DNA of 64,000 nt, from positions 1 through 64,000 of the forward strand of contig NZ_PVTX01000001.1 in the NCBI RefSeq assembly GCF_003003075.1, written 5' to 3'. The stretch comes from Isoptericola halotolerans (GTDB lineage Bacteria; Actinomycetota; Actinomycetes; Actinomycetales; Cellulomonadaceae). Below, one piece after another: positions 8,165 through 16,311 of this stretch (position 1 is the stretch's first letter; each line of letters opens with the position of its first letter). The position numbers were made by a program, and so were the translations under genes. The notes under the pieces were generated by a model. That model searched no databases and was not told the origin of the DNA. It was given only the letters and a program-made list of their open reading frames with translations.

Positions 8165-10363
8165 TCAGCGACTCAGCCGGTCGAGGACGTGCGCGGCGAC
8201 GACCAGCGGTGGCTCGTCGTTCACGTCGTCGCTGCCGAGAGATGCGCGCCAGTCCTCCTCCAGCGCGACCACGCGCTGCCGTAGCACCGCGACATCGGGC
8301 TCGGCGTCCCGGTCGACGGCGTCGGCGAGCCACGCGGCCCACGTCCGCCACCGCGGGAGGTAGAGCCCCTTGATCAGGCCTGCCCAGTGGCGGCCGGAGT
8401 AGTCGTGCAGCCCGCTGGTCTGGTGACCCCACACCGAGACGAGGCTGCGGGCGTCCCGCTCCATGACGTCGGCCTCGGCGACGGTCTCACCCCACCGGCG
8501 TGCCTGAGCGATCCACGTCGAGACACGTGACTCCGGCCGGGTCGCGCACAGCGTGTCGAGGTCCGCGAGGTCCTGCTCCAGTCGGAGCGCATGCCTGCGC
8601 AGACCCGCGGCGTCATGCGCCGCGTAGCACTCGAGGATCCCTCGGATGTGGGCCCGGGAGCCCTGCGCCAGCACGTGACCCACCAGCTCAACGACGTCTC
8701 GCGCGAGGGCGTCGCTTATCGCGCGGTTCCCGATCGCGAGCAGCAGTCGTGCGCTCTCCGAGACCGTCGGCAGGTCACCGAGCACAGCGGGGTCGTTCTC
8801 GGCGTCGATGTTCGCGGACATCCGCGACCCGCCCGGCGGGAGTGCCTCGCCGGCGACGCGCTGCGCGGCGAACGGGGCCGCGGCGCTCCATGGCCGCGCG
8901 TACACCGGTGACGGGATGGAGCGCGTCCGGCCGGGGCCGTACAGGGTCTGCGCCAGGAGGCGCCATGCGTTTCGGGCAACGTCGGCTGCCGGGCCGGTGA
9001 CCCCGTACCGCTGGACGGCGAACCGGTCGAGCCAGGTCTCGACGTCGGTCTCGCCCCACGCCGAGTCGGTGGCCAGCTCGTAGTAGACGGTGTTGTTCTC
9101 GATCGCCTCGGGCGCGAGCCCGACGCCTTCGAGCCTGTCCGGCCGCGTCCGCCGCAGCTCCTCGACGTCACGCACGAGCCCGTGGAGGTCGCCGAACAGC
9201 GCGAAGCGCCCCCCGAAGTTGTGGATCGCCGTCCACAGCCACCGCCGCCCGTGCATCCCAGCGCGCCACATCGGCGCGTGCTCGCCCCACAGGTCGATCA
9301 GCAGAAGGTTCTCGTGCGGCACGCCACCCAGGTAGGCCTGCACCCGCTCGGATGTCCAGAAGGCCTGGTGATAGTGGAAGGGCCAGCCCTGGAGCAGCCA
9401 GGTGGCGTCGGGGTGCACACCGGCGATCGTGTCCCACGTCGCGGCGCCAGCGGCGGCGAGCGTCTCCACCTCGCCGGTCGGTGGCAGCGACTCGAGGTAG
9501 GGGTCGACGGCGAGCACCGGACGGTCCCCGAGGTCACCGAGCAGCTCCTCCTGCGTCTCGAGGAACGTCGTGACGAACCGCCGGAACGCGGCGCCGGTGG
9601 GGTCCAGGACGGGAGTCCGCCAGCCCTGCCACTCGATGGCGTCGGCGCCGTCCCCGGCGAGCGAGTCGGGCACATGGCCGCCGGCTACCGGCAGGACGGG
9701 CGTCATCCCCAGCTCCCGGGTGCGCGCCAGGATGCGCCGTGCGAGATCGAGCCGTCTCGCGGGCCAGCTCGCGGGCAGGGGGCCGCCGAACGAGTGCATG
9801 CCGCCGGCCGCCGTCCACGGCAGGTGGGCAGCGCTGCCGATCCACGTCCAGGCTTCCTCGTCGGTGATGCCGCTGCGTCGCAGCGTCTCGGCCAGGACGA
9901 CCTCGTGGGCGGTCAGGACGTACGGGTGGTTGATGCCGTGCAGCGCCATCCAGTCGATCTCGCGCTCCCACCGGGGCCAGCCCCAGAACGCCGCGCTGTA
10001 CGCGTGGGTGACGAGGTTCAGGTAGTAGCGGGTGCCGAACGGTGTCGCGACGTGCGCCGATCTCGATGGCCCGTCGTCCGGGCCGAGCGGGGGATCGAGG
10101 CTCGGATGCTCCCAGGTGATGCGGCGGCCACGGGCCTGCAGGTGATGGTGGTAGCCGACGCTGGCGGCGACCGCGTCGGTAGCGCTGATCCTCAGGCGAC
10201 CTCCCGACGTCGTCCACGTGGCGTCCGCGACCCCTCCGTTCCCGGGGTGCTGCTCGACGAAGCTGACTCGTGAGGCATCGCCTCCCGCGCGGCGGACCAC
10301 GCCGCGCACGGCGTCCGCCCAGGGCGCCTCCTCGGAGGCTCCGCGCGGTGTCGTGGTGCTCAT
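8165..10363 (-). CDS. GH89 alpha-N-acetylglucosaminidase
   Basis: 732 residues. It resembles human NAGLU and bacterial GH89 throughout: an N-terminal small domain, then YYLNLVTHAYSAAFWGWPRWEREIDWMALHGIN-type (beta/alpha)8 barrel start, MHSFGGPLPASW, and GWPFHYHQAFW, followed by an all-helical C-terminal domain. GH89 enzymes release terminal alpha-linked GlcNAc. There is no signal peptide, so it acts in the cytoplasm on an imported oligosaccharide. It is the last gene of a five-gene coupled unit (stop/start TGATG with the dehydrogenase gene) that also encodes a sugar ABC importer lacking its own ATPase. Identification of the family is firm; the natural glycan is not known. Confidence 0.9.
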   Translation of the reverse strand: MSTTTPRGASEEAPWADAVRGVVRRAGGDASRVSFVEQHPGNGGVADATWTTSGGRLRISATDAVAASVGYHHHLQARGRRITWEHPSLDPPLGPDDGPSRSAHVATPFGTRYYLNLVTHAYSAAFWGWPRWEREIDWMALHGINHPYVLTAHEVVLAETLRRSGITDEEAWTWIGSAAHLPWTAAGGMHSFGGPLPASWPARRLDLARRILARTRELGMTPVLPVAGGHVPDSLAGDGADAIEWQGWRTPVLDPTGAAFRRFVTTFLETQEELLGDLGDRPVLAVDPYLESLPPTGEVETLAAAGAATWDTIAGVHPDATWLLQGWPFHYHQAFWTSERVQAYLGGVPHENLLLIDLWGEHAPMWRAGMHGRRWLWTAIHNFGGRFALFGDLHGLVRDVEELRRTRPDRLEGVGLAPEAIENNTVYYELATDSAWGETDVETWLDRFAVQRYGVTGPAADVARNAWRLLAQTLYGPGRTRSIPSPVYARPWSAAAPFAAQRVAGEALPPGGSRMSANIDAENDPAVLGDLPTVSESARLLLAIGNRAISDALARDVVELVGHVLAQGSRAHIRGILECYAAHDAAGLRRHALRLEQDLADLDTLCATRPESRVSTWIAQARRWGETVAEADVMERDARSLVSVWGHQTSGLHDYSGRHWAGLIKGLYLPRWRTWAAWLADAVDRDAEPDVAVLRQRVVALEEDWRASLGSDDVNDEPPLVVAAHVLDRLSR

Positions 10364-11736
10364 CACGGCGCACCGTCCGTCCCGTGGATCGCCAGCCAGG
10401 CGGGGAAGTCGACGCGCTGGCCCCGCAGGCGGGACTCCTCGGCGGCGAACGCCATGAGGTGAGCGTCGAGCGCCGTGCTGAACGAGAGCTGGCCCTGCCC
10501 GACGGTGTCCTCGGTCAGCGCCGTGACGAAGGCGGCCATGAGCCCGGCGTCGCCGCCGGCATGACCGGCGTGGTCGCCCAGGTCGGTCGCGCTGCTGGCC
10601 ACGGTCAGGGTGTATCGCGTGTGGCCCATCGGGCCCTTCGCCTCGGCGTGCTGCGTGAGGGTGGGCAGGCCGGTCGGCAGGGTCGCGCCGGGGGAGAAGA
10701 GGTCCACGGTGATCTCGCCGGACTCCATGTGACCGTTGAGCTGGCCGAGCGGCCCGCTGATCGACACGTTCCGCGTGTTCTCGGCGGTGAACGCGGAAGC
10801 GGTGAGAGTAGCCGTGACGCCTCCAGGAAAGAGCATCGTCGTCTGCTGGTGGTCGGCCACGTCGTTGTCGCAGCGATAGACGCAGCGCCCGTAGTCCCCG
10901 GTGCGCAGCGCTTCCAGGCGACCGGTAGCAGAGGTGTCGGGGCCGAGGAGGTGCACCGGGTGGCCGTGCTGTTCGGCGAGCGCCTCGACGTAGTAGCGCG
11001 GCGCATAGAACGGGCAGCTGTCGGCGACCGGGCAGCCGTCGAGACAGTGTTCCGGAGCGCCGACCGGGGCGTTGCCCCGGTGGAACCAGCCGAGCTCGCC
11101 GATGCTGTAGATCGTCTCGGGGGCCGAGCCGACGAGCCACCGGATGAGGTCGAGGTCGTGCGAGGTCTTGGCGAGCACCATCGGGCTGGAAGCGGTGGCG
11201 TTGCGCCAGTTGCCACGCACGTAGGAGTGAGCGAAGTGCCAGAAGCCGATGTTCTCGCGGACCTCGACCGTCATGAGAGGTCCGAGGGTCAGGGCGGACG
11301 TGATCTGGTGGATCGTCCTCCAGAAGGGCGTGAACCGTAGGACGTGCCCGATCGCCAGGCGTGCCCGGGAGGTGCGGACGTGGCGGGCGAGCCGCTCGAG
11401 CTCGGAAAGGCTGGGCGCGGCGGGCTTCTCCAGGAGGAAGGGCAGCCCGGCGTCCGCGACGGCGAGAGCGATGTCGACGTGCTCGTTGTCCGGGGTGGCG
11501 ATCACCACGCCGTCCAGACCGAGGCCGGTCGCGTCGGCGAGGAGCGGCCGCCAGTCGGCGTACTCCCGGGCGCCGGAGGTCGTGGCCAGGGCGCGGCGCC
11601 GTGACGGATCGGGGTCCGCCACGGCGACGAGCGTGGTGCGGTCGGGGTGGTCGACAGCCCATCGTCCGTAGGCGTCGCGGCCACGGCCGCCCGCTCCGAT
11701 GACGGCGAGGCGCATGGGGCGCGGCGACGCGATCAC
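10363..11736 (-). CDS. Gfo/Idh/MocA-family dehydrogenase
   Basis: 457 residues from GTG 11736, which overlaps the upstream permease stop (GTGA) and has GGGAG upstream; an internal ATG at 11715 is the alternative. The N-terminal Rossmann fold shows AVIGAGGRGR, followed by ATPDNEHVDIALAVADAGLPFLLEKP with the typical E-K-P lysine. The C-terminal half is the substrate domain. It contains a cysteine-rich insertion, C-x3-C-x5-C (HCLDGCPVADSC) and C-x3-C (RCVYRC), plausible for metal binding. Family members oxidise or epimerise sugars with NAD(P). The coupling to GH89 suggests it acts on the same imported alpha-GlcNAc sugar, perhaps oxidising a ring hydroxyl. Confidence 0.86.
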   Translation of the reverse strand: MIASPRPMRLAVIGAGGRGRDAYGRWAVDHPDRTTLVAVADPDPSRRRALATTSGAREYADWRPLLADATGLGLDGVVIATPDNEHVDIALAVADAGLPFLLEKPAAPSLSELERLARHVRTSRARLAIGHVLRFTPFWRTIHQITSALTLGPLMTVEVRENIGFWHFAHSYVRGNWRNATASSPMVLAKTSHDLDLIRWLVGSAPETIYSIGELGWFHRGNAPVGAPEHCLDGCPVADSCPFYAPRYYVEALAEQHGHPVHLLGPDTSATGRLEALRTGDYGRCVYRCDNDVADHQQTTMLFPGGVTATLTASAFTAENTRNVSISGPLGQLNGHMESGEITVDLFSPGATLPTGLPTLTQHAEAKGPMGHTRYTLTVASSATDLGDHAGHAGGDAGLMAAFVTALTEDTVGQGQLSFSTALDAHLMAFAAEESRLRGQRVDFPAWLAIHGTDGAP

Positions 11737-12596
11737 TTGTCCGCTCCCGTCGTGAGGCCCTCGACGAGGTAACGCTGGGCGACGAAGAACAACAGGATCA
11801 CCGGGAGGGTCACCAGGATGGATCCCGACAACAGCACCGTCACCGGCACGTTGAAGTCCGCGAGCTGGGAGATGCCGAGCGGTGCCGTCCACAGGCTGCG
11901 GTCCTCCACGAGGAACAGCAGGGCGTAGAAGTACTCGTTCCACGCGATCATGAAGACGTAGATGGCGGTGGCGACGACGCCGGGCAGCGCGATCGGCAGG
12001 ACGACGGAGCGCAGCATGCGCGGCAGGGAGGCCCCGTCGATGATGGCCGCCTCTTCGACGCTCTCCGGGAGCGCCTCGAAGTAGTTGCGCATCATGTAGA
12101 TCGACACCGGCACCGTGGCGGCGACGTACACCAGGAACAGTCCGAGCAGCGACCCGGTGAGCCCGGCCCGCGCGAGCAGGACGAACAGCGGCACCGAGAG
12201 CACGATCCCGGGGAAGAGGTAGACGGCCAGGATGAGCCCGCTGACCGCGCCCCGGCCCCAGAATCGAAGGCGCGCTGCGGCGTAGGCGCCCAGGATGCTG
12301 ACCACGACCGACAGGGCGACCGTGCTGATCGCGACGACCAGCGAGTTGAGGACGAAGCGGCCCAGTCCGAACCCGCCCTGGTCCGGATCGAGCAACGCCG
12401 TCGTGTAGCCCGTCAGGTCGATCTGGTCGAAGGACGGGATCAGGTCCAGGGGAGCTTGGACCACCGCGGAGTAGGGCCGCAGCGAGAGCAGGAACCCGTA
12501 GGCCACCGGCGCGAGTGCGAGGAACAGGGCGAGGGCGATGAGGGCGAACCGGCCGGCCTCCGTGGCACGGCGGGGGCGGGTCGCTGAGCGTGTCAC
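11733..12596 (-). CDS. carbohydrate ABC transporter permease (MalG type)
   Basis: 287 residues starting at GTG 12596, which overlaps the upstream permease stop (GTGA). Six membrane segments are visible, and the EAA loop reads EALPESVEEAAIIDGASLPRMLRSVVLPIALPG-like, the site that docks the ATPase. It forms the membrane channel with the upstream permease. No ATPase gene is present in the operon, so a shared MsiK-type ATPase elsewhere is likely. Confidence 0.92.
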   Translation of the reverse strand: MTRSATRPRRATEAGRFALIALALFLALAPVAYGFLLSLRPYSAVVQAPLDLIPSFDQIDLTGYTTALLDPDQGGFGLGRFVLNSLVVAISTVALSVVVSILGAYAAARLRFWGRGAVSGLILAVYLFPGIVLSVPLFVLLARAGLTGSLLGLFLVYVAATVPVSIYMMRNYFEALPESVEEAAIIDGASLPRMLRSVVLPIALPGVVATAIYVFMIAWNEYFYALLFLVEDRSLWTAPLGISQLADFNVPVTVLLSGSILVTLPVILLFFVAQRYLVEGLTTGADK

Positions 12597-13549
12597 TCGA
12601 CGTCCACCTTTCGTCGGGAGAGCAGGACGTAGGCGCTCAGCAGCACGACCAGGACGACGGACATGAGGAGCCCGTACGAGGCGGCGCTGCCGATGTCGGC
12701 TCGTGTCACGAGCTCGGTGTAGACCTTCAGCGCCATGACCTGGGTACCCCCCGCTCCCTCGGTGAGCAGGTAGATCTCGCTGAAGCTCTGGAACGTCCAG
12801 ATGAACCGCAGCAGGCAGAGGAGCAGGATCACGCCGCGGAGCTGGGGCATGACGATACGTCCGAGGATCTGGCGACCGTTCGCGCCGTCGAGTGCCGCGG
12901 CCTCCTCGATGTCGGGCGGCACGGACTGCAACCGCGCAGTGATGAAGAGGAAGGACAGCGGCGCCGAGGTCCAGATCTCGAACAGGACGACGACGAGCAG
13001 GGTGAGCGGGACGGAGACGCCCCAGACCTCGGTGCTGGTCGTGTTCAGAAAGCCGACGGACGACTCCCATCCGAGGTGCTCCCGGCCGAAGACGTTCACG
13101 ATCCCGTACTGCGGGTTGAGCATCGTGCGCCAGATCGTCGCCGCGGCGACGATGGGCAGCACATAAGGCACGAGCAGCAGCGCACGCACGACGCCGCGGC
13201 CCCGGAAGGGGCGACGCATCGCCAGCGCGACGGCGAGCCCGGCGCCGACGGAGCCGAACATCGTCAGCGTGGCGTAGAGCAGCGTGGTGCTCAACGCCTG
13301 CCAGAAAGCCGGATTACTGAGCGCCCGTCGAAAGTTGTCGAACGACCAGTCGATCGGCTCGGTGAACAGGTACGGGATGTCGACGAGCCGGACCTCGCTG
13401 AACGCGAACACGAAGACGAGGGCGAACGGCAGGATCGAGGCGAACAGCACGACGGCGAGCGTCGGCGCGGACATCAGCAGGCCGTTGCGGTTCTCGCGCC
13501 GGGGGCGCGCACGACCCGCGAGCCCCCGGCGCGAGGTGTCCGTGGTCAT
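12593..13549 (-). CDS. carbohydrate ABC transporter permease (MalF type)
   Basis: 318 residues from ATG 13549; a GTG at 13558 overlapping the upstream stop (GTGA) is an equally plausible start and would fit the pattern of this operon. Six membrane segments, with the EAA motif near DIEEAAALDGANGRQILGRIVMPQLRG. It pairs with the downstream MalG-type permease. Confidence 0.91.
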   Translation of the reverse strand: MTTDTSRRGLAGRARPRRENRNGLLMSAPTLAVVLFASILPFALVFVFAFSEVRLVDIPYLFTEPIDWSFDNFRRALSNPAFWQALSTTLLYATLTMFGSVGAGLAVALAMRRPFRGRGVVRALLLVPYVLPIVAAATIWRTMLNPQYGIVNVFGREHLGWESSVGFLNTTSTEVWGVSVPLTLLVVVLFEIWTSAPLSFLFITARLQSVPPDIEEAAALDGANGRQILGRIVMPQLRGVILLLCLLRFIWTFQSFSEIYLLTEGAGGTQVMALKVYTELVTRADIGSAASYGLLMSVVLVVLLSAYVLLSRRKVDVE

Positions 13550-13554
13550 GGTGC

Positions 13555-14949
13555 TCACAGACCGGCCTGGACCTCGCTCACCGCCTGCTCCATGGCAGCC
13601 GTGACCTCCTCGGGGTCGGCACCGGAGTACAGCGGCTCGATCTGGTTCGCGAGGACGCCCTGGCTGGACACGAGGCCCGCTAGCGCAGCGTCGTCGGTCC
13701 CCATTCCCCAGAGGTAGACGGCGTTGATGCCTGCGGACATGTCGTCCACGAACTCCTCGCCGTAGAGCTCGACGCTGGTCCGTTCCTGGCCCGGTCCGAT
13801 GCCGAGCTCTCCCCAGGCGTCGATGAACTCGGTCGGGTTCTCCGGCGTCCCGTTGCGCAGCGGGATCCGGCCTTCCGTCGCGACCCCGAGGGTGTCGACG
13901 TACCCCTCGCCGAGCACGTACTCGATGTACTGCTGGGCGGCCTCGGTGTTCGCGCCGGTGGGGACGCCGTAGCTGAGGATCGCGCCGTACTGCGCGGGGT
14001 TCGTCTCGTCGAGGACGGTGACGAACTCGGTGTTCTCGGCGAGGAAGGCCGGGTCGTCGGCGCACTCGGCGCACGTCGCGGGGGTCGCCTCGTCGAGTCC
14101 CGCGAGCTCGTCGAGGATGTGGGTGGAGAACAGCAGCATGGCCGCATCGCCGTTCATGTAGGCGGCCCGGGCGCTCAGCACGTCGAAGTCGCCCGCGGTC
14201 GAGGAGTTCCGCAGCTCGAGGAAGTTCTCGGCCGCTCGGGCGCACTCCGGGGAGTCGATCGTGACGTCGCCATCGGTGGCGAGCTCGCAGCCCGAGCTCT
14301 GGAAGATCGACTGGATCCCCTCGGTGGCGGAGGCGGTCCCGGCCTGGGTGCCGAGGGCCATCCCGGTGATGCCGAGCTCCTCCTTGACGGTCGTCGCCGC
14401 GGCGGCGAGCTCGTCGACGCTCGTGGGGGCGTCGACGCCGGCCTCCTCGAGCAGGTCTGCGCGGTATGCCACGACGTGGATCCATCCGTCGCTGGGGACA
14501 GCGGCCGTGGATCCGTCGACCGTCACGGCCTCGAGAGCGTGCTGGTTGAACGTGTCGGCTCCGAGCGAGTCGACCGCGGCGCTCGAGGCCTCGACGTCGA
14601 GCAGGCCCTGGGAGTTCCAGGCGCTGGTCTGCGTCGACGCGTGCAGGATGACGTCGGGCACGTCGCCCGAGGCGGCTCCCGTGGCGAGCGCCTGGTCCTG
14701 GTCGGCGCCGGCCATCGGCACGACCTCGACCTCGATGCCGCTCTCCGCCGTGAAGGCCTCGGCGATCTCCTCCTGAGCCGCGAGCCGTTCCGGTGTCGTC
14801 TGCGGTGTCCAGAAGGTCACGGTCTGGTCGCCACCGCTCGCCCCCTCGCCGCCGTCACCGTCGCCGCTGCCGGAGCAACCGGCTGCCACGCCGACCGCTG
14901 CGACCGCCGCCACCGTGGCCGCCCACCGCGGCCAGAACCTTGATGTCAT
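13555..14949 (-). CDS. ABC transporter sugar-binding lipoprotein
   Basis: 464 residues. The ATG at 14949 is preferred over GTG 14958 because GAGGAG sits 8 bases upstream of it. The signal peptide ends in a lipobox with AAGC at Cys25, followed by a flexible Gly/Ser/Asp linker. The rest is a family 1 extracellular solute-binding protein: TVTFWTPQTTPERLAA, then IEVEVVPMAG, then repeated Trp/Tyr-rich ligand segments. It captures the oligosaccharide and delivers it to the two permeases. It is the first gene of the GH89 operon and is divergent from the double Lrp/AsnC regulator. Confidence 0.92.
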   Translation of the reverse strand: MTSRFWPRWAATVAAVAAVGVAAGCSGSGDGDGGEGASGGDQTVTFWTPQTTPERLAAQEEIAEAFTAESGIEVEVVPMAGADQDQALATGAASGDVPDVILHASTQTSAWNSQGLLDVEASSAAVDSLGADTFNQHALEAVTVDGSTAAVPSDGWIHVVAYRADLLEEAGVDAPTSVDELAAAATTVKEELGITGMALGTQAGTASATEGIQSIFQSSGCELATDGDVTIDSPECARAAENFLELRNSSTAGDFDVLSARAAYMNGDAAMLLFSTHILDELAGLDEATPATCAECADDPAFLAENTEFVTVLDETNPAQYGAILSYGVPTGANTEAAQQYIEYVLGEGYVDTLGVATEGRIPLRNGTPENPTEFIDAWGELGIGPGQERTSVELYGEEFVDDMSAGINAVYLWGMGTDDAALAGLVSSQGVLANQIEPLYSGADPEEVTAAMEQAVSEVQAGL

Positions 14950-15010
14950 CCGTCTCACTCCTCGAGGTGCGTCGTCACCACCGGCCCTGTCTCCGGCGGA
15001 CGGGCTCGCG

Positions 15011-15016
15011 TATCGT
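15011..15016 (+). promoter_or_regulatory. possible -10 hexamer for the Lrp-type regulator
   Basis: TATCGT in the 143-base divergent spacer between the sugar-binding lipoprotein and the Lrp-type regulator. It would start transcription near 15023. The -35 is poor, so this is tentative. No convincing palindrome was seen in this spacer. Confidence 0.25.
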
Positions 15017-15092
15017 CACGATGGTCGACGGCGCGAGATTGACGCACGATCTCGCCCGCGGGCTGCAAGGAACGATCGCTGATGAACCGAAG

Positions 15093-16187
15093 ATGAACGA
15101 ATCGGAACGTGCTCGCCGCGCGAGCGGGAAGGCTGTCGTGGACGACGCCCTGGAACGCCGGATCGTCGGCGCACTGCTGGCCCACCCTCGCGCCTCGATC
15201 TCGCAGATCGCCCAGGCAGTCTTCACCTCGGAGGCGACGGCGTCACGGCGGGTAGCTGCCCTGACCGCGGCGGGTACCGTGCGCGTCACCGCGAGCCTCG
15301 ACGCCGAGGCCACCCGGCGGTCCCGGTCCGTCTTCGTCCGGCTCCGGTGCCGCCCCGGACAGGGCAGCCGGACCGCCGAACGGCTGGCCGAGTGGCCCGA
15401 GTGCGGGTCGGTCAAGGTGCTCACCGGCAGCGTCGACTGCATCGCCGAGGTCCGCTACACGTCCCCGGCCCATCTGCTGGCGATCACCCGTGACCGCCTC
15501 CCAGCGCTGGACGACGTCCTGGCCGTCTGGAGCAACCAGGTCATCCGGCGGTTCTCGACCCCGCACCGCTGGATGCCGCAGCTGCTGCCTGCCGACGCCG
15601 TGGAGCGACTTCGTGCCTGCAGGATCGACTGGTGGAACGACCGCGTGCCCGCCACCGCGGCGGTGCTCGACCACCTCGACCACCAGATCGCGGCGCTGCT
15701 GACCGAGGACGGGCGTGCGACGTGGCAGCGGCTCGGGCAGCAGTGCGGCGTCTCGCCGATCACCGTGCGTCGCCGGACGGAGGCGATGATGCAGTCCGGG
15801 GCGCTCCGCATGCGCACCGTGGTCGAGCCCGAAGCGGTCGACCTCCCCGTCGATGCCTTCATCTCCCTGAACGTCAACCCGACGCACCTCAGCCGCGCCG
15901 GTGAGCTCCTGGCGGCTCACCCGTCGGTGCTGATGATCGCTGCCACCACCGGCGACCGGAACCTGTGCGGCGAGGTGGCGCTCGAGTCGGACGCAGGGCT
16001 CTACACGTTCATCTCGGAGACGGTCGGGAACCTGCCGGGCCTGCAGCTCGCCGACGTGGCGGTGGCGCTGCGCAGCCTGAAGCGGGCAGGACGTACGGTC
16101 ACGGAACCGCCCGACGCGACCCGGACCGAGTCGCGGGGTCGTCCGTCCGTTCCCCGGCCCGACGGATCGATCGCGCTCTCCGTCTGA
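15093..16187 (+). CDS. double-length Lrp/AsnC-family regulator
   Basis: 364 residues, about twice the usual Lrp length (about 150). Two copies of the family layout run in tandem. An AsnC winged HTH at about 17-66 (LERRIVGALLAHPRASISQIAQ) is followed by a RAM-like ligand domain at 70-165. A second HTH at about 188-238 (LDHQIAALLTEDGRATWQRLGQQCGVS) is followed by a second RAM domain to about 335. Such fused proteins could form the Lrp dimer within one chain. The gene is divergent from the GH89/ABC operon and followed by the secreted phosphodiesterase gene, so it probably controls both. The ATG at 15021 (388 residues) is an alternative start; neither has a strong ribosome site. Confidence 0.82.
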   Translation: MNESERARRASGKAVVDDALERRIVGALLAHPRASISQIAQAVFTSEATASRRVAALTAAGTVRVTASLDAEATRRSRSVFVRLRCRPGQGSRTAERLAEWPECGSVKVLTGSVDCIAEVRYTSPAHLLAITRDRLPALDDVLAVWSNQVIRRFSTPHRWMPQLLPADAVERLRACRIDWWNDRVPATAAVLDHLDHQIAALLTEDGRATWQRLGQQCGVSPITVRRRTEAMMQSGALRMRTVVEPEAVDLPVDAFISLNVNPTHLSRAGELLAAHPSVLMIAATTGDRNLCGEVALESDAGLYTFISETVGNLPGLQLADVAVALRSLKRAGRTVTEPPDATRTESRGRPSVPRPDGSIALSV

Positions 16188-16311
16188 TCGCACTCCTGGT
16201 TGTCGCTTTCTTGCAGACCCCGGTGCACGTCCGGCACGCCCGGCGACGATGCCGAGTGCCGGCCCGGTCACCGGGCCGCGTCCCTGCACCTGACGATGAG
16301 GAGCAACGCTG

